NCBI GenBank assembly: GCA_031397815.1
Contig: JANNMJ010000024.1
Location: 1 to 48,302 of the forward strand
Direction of reading: 5' to 3'
From: JANNMJ01 sp031397815
GTDB taxonomy: Bacteria; Bacteroidota; Bacteroidia; Cytophagales; Hymenobacteraceae
Length of the DNA stretch: 48,302 bases
A program made the position numbers and the translations under genes. A model generated the notes under the pieces. It made no database searches. It was not told the DNA's origin and was given only the letters and a program-made list of their open reading frames with translations. Positions 7,311-15,978 of the stretch are shown here, in pieces. Positions within the stretch are counted from its first letter, which is position 1; every line of letters begins with the position of its first letter.

Positions 7311-8885
7311 ATGCCTTCCGAACAACTTTTTGTGCCCGTCCGTCGGGCCATGCTCATCATCCTCGACGGTTGGGGCCTCGGCCCCGACCCAGCCGTGTCG
7401 GCGGTGGCGCAAGCCCACACGCCGTACTTCGATAGCCTGTGGGCCACGCGGCCCCACAGCCGCCTGCAAGCCTCTGGCGAAGCCGTGGGCTTGCCGGAAG
7501 GCCAAATGGGCAACTCCGAAGTGGGCCACATGAACCTCGGCGCGGGGCGAATCGTGTATCAGGATCTGGTGCGCGTGAACGTGGCGATTCGGACGGGTGA
7601 GCTGGCGCGGAATCCGGCGCTCGTCGAGGCGCTGCATTACCTGCAAGCCACGCCCGGCGCGCGGCTGCACCTGTTCGGGCTGGTTTCGGATGGCGGCGTG
7701 CACGCGCATCTGAACCACGTAAAGGCGCTGTGCAGCATTGCTAAAGACTACGGCCTCGACGGTCGCACCTTCATCCACGCCTTCACCGACGGCCGCGATA
7801 CCGACCCGCAAGGCGGTCTCGGCTACCTCACGGAGCTGCAAAACCACCTGCACGGCGAGACGGCCGTCGGGGAGATTGCGTCGGTAATCGGGCGGTACTA
7901 TGCGATGGACCGCGATAACCGTTGGGAGCGCGTGCAGCTCGCTTACGACCTGTTGGTGCGCGGCACCGGCCTGCCGACGACGAACGTTCTCGCGGCCGTG
8001 GCCGACCAATACGCGACCGGTACGACCGATGAGTTCCTGAACCCCATCGTCCGGACGGATGCCAGTGGCACGCAGCCGCTCGCCACGCTGCGGCCTGGCG
8101 ATGTGGCGCTGTGCTTCAACTTCCGCACCGACCGGGGCCGCGAAATCACGCAAGCCCTCACCCAGCGCGCCTTCCCCGAGTATGGAATGGAGCCGGTGCC
8201 GAACCTGCATTACCTCACCCTGACGCTCTACGACCACACGTTCGTGGGCGTAACGCCGCTCTTCGAGAAGGACAACCTCGACCAGACGCTCGGGCAGGTG
8301 CTCGCGGAAGCGGGCCGGAAGCAGATTCGCATCGCGGAAACCGAGAAGTACCCGCACGTCACGTTCTTCTTCAACGGCGGGCGCGAGGAGCCTTTCCCCG
8401 GCGAAACCCGCCTGATGCGCGCTTCGCCGAAAGTGGCGACGTATGACTTGGCGCCCGAAATGAGCGCTTACGCCCTGCGCGACGCGCTGGTGCCGGAGCT
8501 AATCGCGGAGTCGGCCGATTTCGTGTGCCTCAACTTCGCGAACCCCGATATGGTGGGCCATACCGGCGTGTTCAGCGCCGCCGTGCGGGCGTGTGAGGTG
8601 GTGGACGAATGCCTGCGCGATGTGGTGGAAAACGCCCGTGCTCACGGCTACGCCACCATCATCATCGCCGACCACGGCAACGCCGATGTGATGGTGAACC
8701 CCGACGGCTCCCCAAACACCGCCCACTCGACCAACTTGGTGCCGTGCATTCTGGTGGCCGACGATCTGCCCGCCGCGACGCTGCACGACGGCAAGCTCGG
8801 CGACATTGCCCCTACGTTTTTGCAGCTCCTCGGCATCGCGCAACCGGCGACGATGACCGGCGAAACCCTTCTGAATCAGTGGTAG
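7311..8885 (+). CDS. gpmI: 2,3-bisphosphoglycerate-independent phosphoglycerate mutase
   Basis: Glycolytic and gluconeogenic enzyme interconverting 3- and 2-phosphoglycerate through a phosphoserine intermediate and two Mn2+ ions, in the cytosol. The 524-residue length fits the family (about 510). Visible motifs: metal-binding Asp in MLIILDGWGLG; nucleophile Ser69 in GQMGNSEVGHMNLGAGR; FTDGRDTDPQ; a basic substrate-site stretch in FRTDRGREITQAL. C-terminal metal ligands are NPDMVGHTG, IIADHGNADVM and TAHSTNLVP. Start ATG 7311 is fixed by the family N terminus and a TATCTTTG box just upstream. The following lipoprotein gene overlaps the stop codon, implying translational coupling. Identification is certain. 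Confidence 0.97.
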   Translation: MPSEQLFVPVRRAMLIILDGWGLGPDPAVSAVAQAHTPYFDSLWATRPHSRLQASGEAVGLPEGQMGNSEVGHMNLGAGRIVYQDLVRVNVAIRTGELARNPALVEALHYLQATPGARLHLFGLVSDGGVHAHLNHVKALCSIAKDYGLDGRTFIHAFTDGRDTDPQGGLGYLTELQNHLHGETAVGEIASVIGRYYAMDRDNRWERVQLAYDLLVRGTGLPTTNVLAAVADQYATGTTDEFLNPIVRTDASGTQPLATLRPGDVALCFNFRTDRGREITQALTQRAFPEYGMEPVPNLHYLTLTLYDHTFVGVTPLFEKDNLDQTLGQVLAEAGRKQIRIAETEKYPHVTFFFNGGREEPFPGETRLMRASPKVATYDLAPEMSAYALRDALVPELIAESADFVCLNFANPDMVGHTGVFSAAVRACEVVDECLRDVVENARAHGYATIIIADHGNADVMVNPDGSPNTAHSTNLVPCILVADDLPAATLHDGKLGDIAPTFLQLLGIAQPATMTGETLLNQW

Positions 8886-9472
8886 CGCGGCAAATCGGGC
8901 GCGGCATAGGGTTCGCGGCGCTGCTGACGCTGGCGGCGGCGTGTAACAGCGTGCCGCCAACCACCGTCGCGCTCCCCGACAGCGCCTTCGACCTGAAAGG
9001 CTTCCTTGACGGGCAGCGGCAATACTTGGAATCAGTGGCGCCGACAGTCACGAAAACCGTCCGGACCGGTCAGGAAGCGCCGGAGATGGAGCGCCTGAGC
9101 CGCGTCAATTGGGAGCGAGAGCTACAGTTTTTCTACGACGCCGACCTCAACAAGCCTGCCCTGCGCGGTCGGTACACCGAAACCAGCGCCCCGCTGCCCG
9201 ACGGCGGCGTGCGGCGCACGTTCACGCGCCAGCCCGACGAAAACACGCCCATCCGCGAGCTGATCGTTGATTTAGGGCCGGAAAACAGCGTGCGCCAGCT
9301 TCGCGCCACCCAAGACGACCGCAACGCCCTGTTCCACTCGGAGCGTTACCTCACGCTCACCCTCGACCCCGCGCCCGATCGCAACCGCCTGCTGAGCTAC
9401 GAAGTGCGCGGGCGGCAAAAGCTGATTTTCTTCGACCCCACGACGTACGAAGTGCGCGGGGAAATCGAGTAA
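8879..9472 (+). CDS. Predicted lipoprotein translationally coupled to gpmI
   Basis: Unrecognised protein of about 197 residues. The most likely start is GTG at 8879, overlapping the last codons of gpmI. The reading then gives a short basic n-region, the hydrophobic stretch IGFAALLTLAAAC and a lipobox-like Cys near residue 19. The mature part (GFLDGQRQYLESVAPTVTKTV, then a VNWERELQFFYDADLNKPALRGRY segment and beta-strand-rich sequence to the end) shows no motif known to me. It is probably tethered to the inner leaflet of the outer membrane or to the inner membrane. Coupling to gpmI suggests co-transcription rather than a shared pathway. The frame is open far upstream inside gpmI, but that is antisense-like shadow sequence. 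Confidence 0.72.
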   Translation: MVARQIGRGIGFAALLTLAAACNSVPPTTVALPDSAFDLKGFLDGQRQYLESVAPTVTKTVRTGQEAPEMERLSRVNWERELQFFYDADLNKPALRGRYTETSAPLPDGGVRRTFTRQPDENTPIRELIVDLGPENSVRQLRATQDDRNALFHSERYLTLTLDPAPDRNRLLSYEVRGRQKLIFFDPTTYEVRGEIE

Positions 9473-9499
9473 GGCACGTTTAGGGTGATGTAGGCTCGC

Positions 9500-9554
9500 G
9501 TAGGGACGCCTATTGGCGTCCATTCAGCCCGTGGACGCCAATAGGCGTCCCTAC
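9500..9554. repeat. GTAGGGACGCC hairpin element, copy 1
   Basis: Near-perfect inverted repeat with 23-bp arms (9500-9522 and 9532-9554) and a 9-bp loop. Each arm contains its own palindrome, GGACGCCTATTGGCGTCC. A second copy with different loop sequence lies at 29429-29486. It sits at the convergent 3' ends of the lipoprotein gene and yjbQ and could terminate both. Palindromes beginning GTAGGG(G/A)CG are a dispersed type in many bacterial genomes (recollection, not searched). Confidence 0.85.
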
Positions 9555-9611
9555 CCCAAAACTGCTTTAACACGCCGGAAACAACCTTTTTTGAAGTCGA
9601 TTAAATTGACC

Positions 9612-10037
9612 TCAAAACGTCTCCCCTTGCAGCGTCACCATCAGCCAGCGACGCCCGCCGTGCGTGCGGTGCTCGCCGAGCCAGATGCCTTGCCATGTGC
9701 CGAGCGCCAGCGCGCCATCCGTAATCGGAATGGTGAGGGAGGTGCCGAGCAGGCCCGCTTTCAAGTGCGCGGGCATATCGTCCGGGCCTTCGGCGGTGTG
9801 GCGGAAATAGGCCTGTTTTTCGGGCGCCAAGCGGGTCAGGTATTCCTGAAAATCGTGGCGGACGGTGGGGTCAGCGTTCTCGTTCAGGCTGAGGCTGGCG
9901 GACGTGTGGAGCAGGAAAAAATGCGCCAATCCAACGCGCAAGCGCTCCAATTCGGGTAGCTCCGACGTGAGCAGATCGGTGACCAAATGAAAGCCCGGCG
10001 TGAGGGCCGGTAGCCGAATCTTCTTCTGAAACCACAT
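9612..10037 (-). CDS. yjbQ: YjbQ/UPF0047 family protein
   Basis: Compact 141-residue protein of the UPF0047 family. Conserved motifs are LAHFFLLHTSASLSLNEN (about 38-55), the DPTVRHDFQEYL segment, GPDDMPAHLKA and GTWQGIWLGEHR. The His and Asp/Glu residues in these motifs form a metal or phosphate site in solved structures. E. coli YjbQ has weak thiamine phosphate synthase activity; the physiological role is unsettled. The ATG at 10035-10037 gives the normal family length. It is followed (upstream on the minus strand) by the beta-helix lipoprotein gene with a 25-bp gap, so the two may be co-transcribed. Confidence 0.9.
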   Translation of the reverse strand: MWFQKKIRLPALTPGFHLVTDLLTSELPELERLRVGLAHFFLLHTSASLSLNENADPTVRHDFQEYLTRLAPEKQAYFRHTAEGPDDMPAHLKAGLLGTSLTIPITDGALALGTWQGIWLGEHRTHGGRRWLMVTLQGETF

Positions 10038-10062
10038 AGCAGTGCGTACGGCGGGCGACGGC

Positions 10063-11649
10063 TTAGGGCTGCGTTTCGTACGCGCCCGCGTCGGGCTGGC
10101 TCCCGTCGCGCGGCTTGCCGAGAAGGTCGAACGGCACGGCCGGGGTCAGCAGCTCACCCAAGCGGTGCGCCGGGGAGCGGTTGAGGCTGTCGAGGCGGAG
10201 GTCGAGGCGGAAGGGCTGCTCGTTCCGCAGCTGCGGGTCTTGGTTGAGGAGGTTGGTATTGAGGTTCCCGTTACCGCTGTAAGCCGGGTTGGTATTGAAC
10301 CGCGTGAAAGGCGTTTGCAGCAGGTTATGGCGGAAGATGTACGAGCTATCGGAATTGGAACCGTCGCGGAGAAGCAGAATCTCGTTCTGTAAACGCCCAC
10401 GGTCGTTGAAAAGCCCGCTCCAGAGGATTGAGTTTTCGACGCGCAAAATCGTTTTTTCGCTTCGGAAGATGTTTTCTTCCAGCTCCACCGTGTTGCTGAA
10501 CGCCAACGCCTCGGTCTCGCGGCGCGAGAAAATGGCGCCGCTCATCACCATCGTGCAGTGTGATAGCTGCCATTCGCCGCCGCCCACGCCAATCACGGCC
10601 CGCTCGCCGCAGAGCGCAATCACAGAGTTGATAAGCTTGACGCTTCCGCTGCCGAAGCCCGCCCCAACGCCGTACACGCCCGCCGAGAAAGCGTGCCGAA
10701 TCACGCAGCTTTCAATCCGAACGCGGTGGCCGCGCTGATAATTGAAGTTCTGAATCAACACCCCAACCGTCGAGTTGCGGATATCGGTATTGAGGAGCTG
10801 GTTTTCCTGCGTGAGCTGGCTGCCGGGCCGTGGGTCGAAGGCAATGGTGCCCCATTGGCCGGGCGTATTAGCGTATTTGGGCGTGTAGGCGGCAAAATCG
10901 CCGTAGCGCGGGTCCGTGGTATCGAAGTAATCGTCGCGCCGCAGTCCGCGGAATTTTACCGGCGGTACGCCATCGCCGAGGGCACCGCAAAGCAAACGGC
11001 CCCTGACCACGAGGCTGGCGCCATTCGCGAGATACACGCGGGTGCCGGGTTCGATGTTCAGCACGCAGCTCGAATCAACTAACGTGGTTTTCAGGAGTAC
11101 AATCGGCAGGTTGGGCGTCCAAGTTTCTGAGCACGCCACGACGGGGGCGAAGCCCGGCGGCGCGTCGTAGTACCGCGCATTCTCGCCGAGGGCACGCAGC
11201 TTCACGTAGCGGGTGGTGCCGTTGGCGCGCAACCGCACCGAGTCCATCACCACGAACGCGGTATCGGCCTGATTCGGCGTAATCGTCACTTTCGCGAGGA
11301 CGAGCACGCTGTCCTTACCGCGTAGCTCGAAGTCGCGCAGAGTGGAGTTATTCACCCGCCGCCCATCAATAATCAACTCAAAGCGCGCCGTCGGCGAGGC
11401 CGTCCCGACGAGCGAGATCTCATCCACCTTCACCGCTTTCGGGTTGCGGTTATAGACCCAGAAGCGTTTCGTAATCGAGCCTTGCTGCACGAAAACCGTG
11501 TCGAACTTCACCATATCGACCGACGCCGTGAGCGTCGCGCCGGGGTCGGTGGTTACGATGTCTTCGCGGGGTTCGCAGCTGGTGAGCAGCCCCGCACCCG
11601 CCGCGAGGACAGTCAGGAAAATAAGGACGAGGCGGCGCAGGTGGTTCAT
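10063..11649 (-). CDS. Beta-helix-repeat lipoprotein
   Basis: Predicted outer-membrane or periplasmic lipoprotein of 528 residues. The signal sequence LVLIFLTVLAAGAGLLTSC ends in a good lipobox, with the lipid-modified Cys at residue 25. Residues about 45-160 are beta-rich and resemble an immunoglobulin-like domain (FWVYNRNPKAVKVDEISLVG). Residues about 190-420 contain short degenerate beta-helix rungs typical of right-handed parallel beta-helices (GTRVYLANGASLVVRGRL, VGVLIQNFNYQRGHRVRIES, SCVIRHAFSAGVYG, VKLINSVIALCGERAVIG). The end, FDLLGKPRDGSQPDAGAYE, is the typical close of such proteins. Family members are known mainly as conserved hypotheticals in Cytophagales. Carbohydrate binding is possible; no catalytic residues can be assigned. 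Confidence 0.82.
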   Translation of the reverse strand: MNHLRRLVLIFLTVLAAGAGLLTSCEPREDIVTTDPGATLTASVDMVKFDTVFVQQGSITKRFWVYNRNPKAVKVDEISLVGTASPTARFELIIDGRRVNNSTLRDFELRGKDSVLVLAKVTITPNQADTAFVVMDSVRLRANGTTRYVKLRALGENARYYDAPPGFAPVVACSETWTPNLPIVLLKTTLVDSSCVLNIEPGTRVYLANGASLVVRGRLLCGALGDGVPPVKFRGLRRDDYFDTTDPRYGDFAAYTPKYANTPGQWGTIAFDPRPGSQLTQENQLLNTDIRNSTVGVLIQNFNYQRGHRVRIESCVIRHAFSAGVYGVGAGFGSGSVKLINSVIALCGERAVIGVGGGEWQLSHCTMVMSGAIFSRRETEALAFSNTVELEENIFRSEKTILRVENSILWSGLFNDRGRLQNEILLLRDGSNSDSSYIFRHNLLQTPFTRFNTNPAYSGNGNLNTNLLNQDPQLRNEQPFRLDLRLDSLNRSPAHRLGELLTPAVPFDLLGKPRDGSQPDAGAYETQP

Positions 11650-11743
11650 CGGGCGTAGTAACGCACGGAAGAGGTGATTTAGTCCAGCGGCGGGCAGAAG
11701 AAGTCGGTTTCACTGCTCCCGCCCGCCGCTCACGCGCCGTGGG

Positions 11744-12814
11744 CTAGCCGACGCCTTCGCGCAGGCGCTCGGCGTTCTCGGCAATGCGAAGCTGCTCGAC
11801 GAACTCATCGATGTTGCCATCGACGACTGATACGAGGTTGTACACCGTGAGGCCGATGCGGTGATCGGTGACGCGGCTCTGCGGGTAGTTGTAGGTGCGG
11901 ATTTTATCCGACCGGTCGCCGCCGCCGATCATGCTCTTGCGCTGCGCGCCTTCGGCTTCGTTCTTCTTCGCCAGCTCAATCTCGTAAATCCGCGAGCGGA
12001 GTACCTGAAGCGCTTTGTCGAAGTTCTTGAGCTGCGATTTCTGGTCCTGGCACTGCGCCACGATACCCGTCGGCAAGTGGGTCAGGCGCACCGCCGAGTA
12101 CGTGGTGTTCACCGACTGTCCGCCGGGGCCGCTCGACATAAAGAGGTCTTTGCGGATGTCGTTCATGTCAATCGGCACATCCAGCTCCCCGGCGTCGGGC
12201 ATCACCACCACGCTCGCCACCGAGGTGTGGATGCGGCCCTGCGTCTCGGTAGCGGGCACGCGCTGCACGCGGTGTACGCCCGACTCGAACTTCATCTTGG
12301 CGTACACGTCTTCGCCGACTACGCCGACGATGATTTCCTTGTAACCGCCGCTCGTCCCTTCAGTGGCGTCGATCAGCTCCATCTTCCAGCCCATCCGCTC
12401 GGCGTAGCGAGCGTACATGCGGTAGAGGTCGCCAGCGAAAATGGCGGCTTCGTCGCCACCCGCGCCCGCCCGGATTTCGAGGACGATATCCTTCGAATCG
12501 TTCGGGTCCGTCGGAATCAGCAGCTCTTTGAGCTTGGCTTCCATCGCCTCTTGCTGGGGCAGCAGCTCATCGAGCTCGCCTTTCGCCAGCTCGCGGAATT
12601 CTTCGTCTTTTTCGGTGGCAATCACTTGCCGGGCGCCCTCAATGTTGCTCAGAATACTCTGATACGCCTTATACTCGACCACAATGCGGTCGAGGTCCTT
12701 GTATTCCTTGTTGAGGGCCTTGTAGCGCTTGAGGTCGCTCAGGATATCCGGCTGTTGCAGCTCGTGACTTACGTCCTCAAAACGCTGCCGGATGGCTTCT
12801 AACTTATCAATCAT
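11744..12814 (-). CDS. prfA: Peptide chain release factor 1
   Basis: RF1 reads UAA and UAG at the ribosomal A site and triggers peptidyl-tRNA hydrolysis. The 356-residue product contains the PAT tripeptide anticodon in VQRVPATETQGR. The catalytic GGQ, whose Gln is the methylation target, is in MSSGPGGQSVNTTYSAVRL. The conserved GAGGDEAAIFAGDLYRMY block precedes them. The N terminus MIDKLEAIRQRFEDVS fits the family, so I place the start at ATG 12812-12814. A TACCTTTG promoter box lies just upstream; the frame stays open further but adds unrelated sequence. The usual partner prmC is not adjacent. Confidence 0.97.
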   Translation of the reverse strand: MIDKLEAIRQRFEDVSHELQQPDILSDLKRYKALNKEYKDLDRIVVEYKAYQSILSNIEGARQVIATEKDEEFRELAKGELDELLPQQEAMEAKLKELLIPTDPNDSKDIVLEIRAGAGGDEAAIFAGDLYRMYARYAERMGWKMELIDATEGTSGGYKEIIVGVVGEDVYAKMKFESGVHRVQRVPATETQGRIHTSVASVVVMPDAGELDVPIDMNDIRKDLFMSSGPGGQSVNTTYSAVRLTHLPTGIVAQCQDQKSQLKNFDKALQVLRSRIYEIELAKKNEAEGAQRKSMIGGGDRSDKIRTYNYPQSRVTDHRIGLTVYNLVSVVDGNIDEFVEQLRIAENAERLREGVG

Positions 12815-12830
12815 ACCCGTAGATGTGCCG

Positions 12831-12838
12831 CAAAGGTA
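12831..12838 (-). promoter_or_regulatory. Bacteroidota -7 box of prfA
   Basis: TACCTTTG on the minus strand, 16 bp before the prfA ATG. An exact match to TAnnTTTG, implying a leader of roughly 10-12 nt. Confidence 0.65.
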
Positions 12839-12992
12839 CGAACTTGCACGCCGGAGCGAATTTTGTACGACCCGATTAACGTTCTGCCCGTATATCTTCC
12901 AGCTTTTGCCGACTTGGCGGCTGCTCCTGCACCTACTTCCTTCCTCTCCTTCCTCACATAGCTTCTTGGCTACTTGCTGCTCCCCGACCCTC

Positions 12993-13499
12993 ATGAACCG
13001 TGCGCTCCGTAACCTGCCTGTGCTGGCCGTGTCGCTGCTCCTGCTGCTGGCTTCAGCTTGTGAAACGATGAATAGCTCCCGCAAAGACGAGGACGGCGGC
13101 GACCCGTCCTTGGCGCGCGAAGCGGAGAACTGGAAAGTGAAACGCATCACGCCCGAGGAGCTGCTGAAAGGCGCCGTCTGGGCGGGCGATTCGCTGACCC
13201 ACTCGGCGGAGCGCGAGCTGCGCGAGGAGAATCTGCCCATCGACTCGTTCCGCCTGAAGCGCCTGCCGCTGACGGCCGGTGTCGCAACCTCGCTCGGCGC
13301 TACCGTGGCGGTGGTGCCGATGGCGCGGCCGGGCGTAGGGGTGCGGGTGTCGCGCCCGACGCCGGAAACCTTCTCCTACGTCCGCCCCGCGACGAACGGA
13401 AAAGTCTGGCGCGCCTATTTCACCCGGAAAGGCGTCGCCGAGTTCTACACTCAGCGCACCCGCCCGCTGACGCGCGCCGAGAAACGCGCCAACCAATAG
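12993..13499 (+). CDS. Predicted small lipoprotein of unknown function
   Basis: A 168-residue exported protein. The ATG at 12993 gives a short basic n-region, the hydrophobic core LPVLAVSLLLLLASAC and a lipobox (LASAC, Cys near 21). The mature N terminus is acidic and probably unstructured. A conserved-looking block LTAGVATSLGATVAVVPMARP follows, then a basic C terminus. I do not recognise the family. It is divergent from prfA across a 178-bp intergenic region. A longer frame reading through that region is not credible because it crosses the prfA promoter and lacks a signal sequence. Confidence 0.65.
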   Translation: MNRALRNLPVLAVSLLLLLASACETMNSSRKDEDGGDPSLAREAENWKVKRITPEELLKGAVWAGDSLTHSAERELREENLPIDSFRLKRLPLTAGVATSLGATVAVVPMARPGVGVRVSRPTPETFSYVRPATNGKVWRAYFTRKGVAEFYTQRTRPLTRAEKRANQ

Positions 13500-13588
13500 T
13501 AGAGAAATCCTTTCTTTGCTCCGCAATAAACAAACTGCTCGACATCGGTGTTTGATGTCGACATATCCCTGTTGGTTTTTAATTGATT

Positions 13589-13906
13589 ATGGCCGTCGTA
13601 AAAGCGTCAGATGCCGATTTTTCAACCTTGCTGCAAGAAAATGAGCGGGTTGTGGTAAAGTTTTACGCCGATTGGTGCGGCTCCTGCCGCCTGTTCGCGC
13701 CCAAGTTCAAGCGGATGAGTGAAGACGAAATGCTCACCAACATCACCTTTCTCGACGTCAACGCCGAGACCGATCAGCAGGCCCGCCGCTTGGCCGGAGT
13801 AACGAACCTGCCGTTTTTCGCCGCTTTCCGCGATGGTCAGCTCGTCGGGACGGTATCAGCGACGAAAGAAGAAGCCGTGCGCGATCTGATTGGGCGCCTC
13901 GCCTAG
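13589..13906 (+). CDS. Thioredoxin-family protein (WCGSC active site)
   Basis: Cytosolic thioredoxin-fold protein of 105 residues. The active site WCGSC (about residues 27-31, in VVKFYADWCGSCRLFAPKF) replaces the classical WCGPC with Ser. The cis-proline loop is TNLPFFAAF. Length and the absence of a signal peptide fit a minimal thioredoxin. The ATG at 13589 is preferred to a TTG two codons upstream. The next gene, 62 bp downstream, is the small conserved protein that often follows this thioredoxin in Bacteroidota, so the two probably form an operon. Ser in the CGSC centre should shift the redox potential relative to CGPC, but the consequence here is unknown. Confidence 0.88.
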   Translation: MAVVKASDADFSTLLQENERVVVKFYADWCGSCRLFAPKFKRMSEDEMLTNITFLDVNAETDQQARRLAGVTNLPFFAAFRDGQLVGTVSATKEEAVRDLIGRLA

Positions 13907-13968
13907 TCGGGTCAGTTCTGTATCGCTTCGCTCTCGTACCGTAAAAGCATTTTGCTTCTGACTCCCCG

Positions 13969-14211
13969 ATGAAGATTCCCGCTATCAAGCAGCTCGTCGA
14001 CGCCCATTCCGTTCAGGAGCTTCGCGCCGCTGAGGATGCGTTGCTCGACGAGCAGACGCCCGCCATTGAAATCCCCGGTGATGATGAAGGCGAGCAGCTG
14101 ACGCACGTACTGGCCGCCGTCTGGATTCATCATTACATGGACGAGCACGGCGTGGTTTTCCCCGCCGCCCTGCGCGAGTACACGAAAAAGGTCCGCGTGT
14201 CGATCAACTGA
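13969..14211 (+). CDS. Small conserved protein linked to thioredoxin (DUF6952-like)
   Basis: An 80-residue acidic protein beginning MKIPAIKQLVDAHSVQELRAAEDALL and continuing with the motif IEIPGDDEGEQLTHVLAAVWI. The end, LREYTKKVRVSI, is basic. I associate this pattern with a small Bacteroidota family encoded next to thioredoxin genes (DUF6952, from memory). The function is unknown; it could be a thioredoxin partner or regulator. It follows the thioredoxin gene on the same strand with no terminator between them. Confidence 0.62.
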   Translation: MKIPAIKQLVDAHSVQELRAAEDALLDEQTPAIEIPGDDEGEQLTHVLAAVWIHHYMDEHGVVFPAALREYTKKVRVSIN

Positions 14212-14312
14212 TTCGCCCAGCAAAGCTGAAATCGGAAGCCGCTGCCTGTCAGCGGTTTTGCCCCTTTTGACGCCCGCGTGAAGTCACGTCCGTACGTAGT
14301 GCGGCACCGGCT

Positions 14313-15818
14313 TTACGCGGGCGTCGGCGCGTCTACCAGCTCGCCCACGAGCTTTGCTGAGAGCAGGCACAGCGGAATGCCGCCGCCCGGATGCACCGAG
14401 CCGCCGCAGAAATACAGTCCTTTCAGACGAGGGCTGAAATTCGGGTGCCGCAGAAAAGCTGCCAGCGGATTATTCGACGACGCGCCGTAGAGCGCGCCCC
14501 GAAACGACGACGTATCAGCGGCAATCTGGCGCGGCTCCCAGATGCGCTCGGCGGTAATCAGCGGCTCGATTTCTATCCCGAGCACGGTGGAAACGCGTCG
14601 CAGCACGGCGGCGCGCGCTTGCGGAATGAGCGCGGCCCAATCCTGCCCGTCGTCGTGCGGCACGTTGACCATCACGAACCAGTTCTCGTGGCCCGGCGGG
14701 GCATCGGCGGGCGCGAGCTTGCTGGTGATGTTGACGTAAACAGTGGGGTCAGCGGGGATGATTTTCCACTGGAAGATATCGGCGAACTCGGCGCGGTAAT
14801 CGGCGGAGAAGAAGATGTTGTGCAGGTCGAGCTGCGCGAAAGTTCGGTTGATTCCCCAGTAAAAAATCAGCGCCGACGACGAGCGGGTTTGCCCGAGCGT
14901 GCGCTCCGGTGCGGGCTGGTCGGGGAGCAAGCGTCGGTAGGTCGGTACGACGTCGGCGTTGCTCACCACCACGGCGGCTGGGTACGTGGCCTGCGCCGTC
15001 CGGACGCCGCTGACGCGCTTGTCAGTCACCAAAATCTGCTCGGCGGGCTCACTGAACCGGAAATCCACGCCCAATTCAGTAGCGAGACGGTATAGGCTTT
15101 GACTGATGGCGAAAATGCCGCCTTCCGGATAAAACGCGCCCCGCCCGAATTCGAGATGCGGAATCAGGTTGAGCGTGGCGGGCGCTTGGTACGGGTCGGA
15201 GCCGTTGTACGTGGCGTACCGGTCGAATAGCTGCGTGAGGCGGGCATCGTGGTTCGCGGCGCGCTCGTTGGCGGCGTGCATCGTGCTCAGCAGCCCCATT
15301 GAAGGGATTGCGGCCACGGCGCGCCACACGTCGGGGTGGAGATACGTGGCGGCGCGGTGCAGTGAGCGGCCCAGAAACGTCGGCGCAGTGCCGTTGTACA
15401 CGCGCTCGGCGCGCGCCAGATGCGCCGTTACGTGCGCGGCGGGTACGTGGAGCTTATTTTCAACTTCCGCCGCAAACTGCGCCGGATTGGCCCACGCCGT
15501 CAGCGCGGTGCCGTCGGCGAAGAAGTATTGGGTGATAGGGTCGAGGCGGATGTACCGGAAGTAATCGAGTGGGTCGCGTCCGGCGGCTCGAAACAGGTCA
15601 TCGACCAGCTCAGGCAGTGTGAAGAGTGACGGCCCGGCGTCAAAACGGTACTCGCCGCCGCCGTCGGGCGCCGCTAAGCTGAATTGGTGCGCTTTGCCGC
15701 CGAACGAGGCCGCTGCTTCCAGCACGGTAACGCGGTATCCTTTGATTGCCAGCCGAATAGCCGCAGCCAAACCGCCAATTCCGGCGCCGATGACGAGGGC
15801 TGATTCTGACGGTTTCAG
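14313..15818 (-). CDS. crtD: CrtD-like carotenoid desaturase (FAD-dependent)
   Basis: FAD-dependent carotenoid desaturase of the CrtI/CrtD family, about 501 residues. The N terminus reads ALVIGAGIGGLAAAIRLA (FAD fold), then GGKAHQF and FDAGPSLFTLPELVDDLF. The GPSLFT form is typical of CrtD (1-hydroxycarotenoid 3,4-desaturase) rather than CrtI (GPT). The C terminus has the FAD-contacting GLYFCGGSVHPGGGIPLCLLSAKL. No ATG, GTG or TTG precedes the FAD fold in this frame. A CTG at 15816-15818 gives a family-like start (MKPSESALVIGAG). The first conventional codon, TTG at 15768-15770, falls inside the glycine motif and would destroy it. Either CTG is used or the true start has been lost. The gene lies near an SRPBCC protein on the same strand; other carotenoid genes are not in the window. 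Confidence 0.8.
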   Translation of the reverse strand: MKPSESALVIGAGIGGLAAAIRLAIKGYRVTVLEAAASFGGKAHQFSLAAPDGGGEYRFDAGPSLFTLPELVDDLFRAAGRDPLDYFRYIRLDPITQYFFADGTALTAWANPAQFAAEVENKLHVPAAHVTAHLARAERVYNGTAPTFLGRSLHRAATYLHPDVWRAVAAIPSMGLLSTMHAANERAANHDARLTQLFDRYATYNGSDPYQAPATLNLIPHLEFGRGAFYPEGGIFAISQSLYRLATELGVDFRFSEPAEQILVTDKRVSGVRTAQATYPAAVVVSNADVVPTYRRLLPDQPAPERTLGQTRSSSALIFYWGINRTFAQLDLHNIFFSADYRAEFADIFQWKIIPADPTVYVNITSKLAPADAPPGHENWFVMVNVPHDDGQDWAALIPQARAAVLRRVSTVLGIEIEPLITAERIWEPRQIAADTSSFRGALYGASSNNPLAAFLRHPNFSPRLKGLYFCGGSVHPGGGIPLCLLSAKLVGELVDAPTPA

Positions 15819-15902
15819 AGGAAGAAGCGGAAAAGTTGAAGTACGGAATTGAAGGAGTGAATTTCTGAGCCGATTGCCCTTCGATTTAAGGTCGTTGGCC
15901 GT

Positions 15903-15945
15903 GCATCCTCACCCCCACCCTATCCAAAGGAGAGGGGAGCTTTAC
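15903..15945. repeat. Short CCCACCCTATCC-AAAGGAGAGGGG intergenic repeat
   Basis: CACCCCCACCCTATCC is followed by AAAGGAGAGGGGAGC, an imperfect inverted repeat in the gap between crtD and the SRPBCC gene. Similar CCTCTCC/GGAGAGG elements are common intergenic repeats in bacterial genomes (recollection). Only one copy occurs here, so the call is tentative. Confidence 0.4.
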
Positions 15946-15978
15946 CGTTCTTTGGGAAGAATCTGGCCCTGAATCGCC

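Noticed and set aside
12792..12992. Upstream extension of the 12993 lipoprotein gene
   Set aside because: It runs through the prfA promoter and adds a non-conserved stretch before a clear signal peptide and lipobox.
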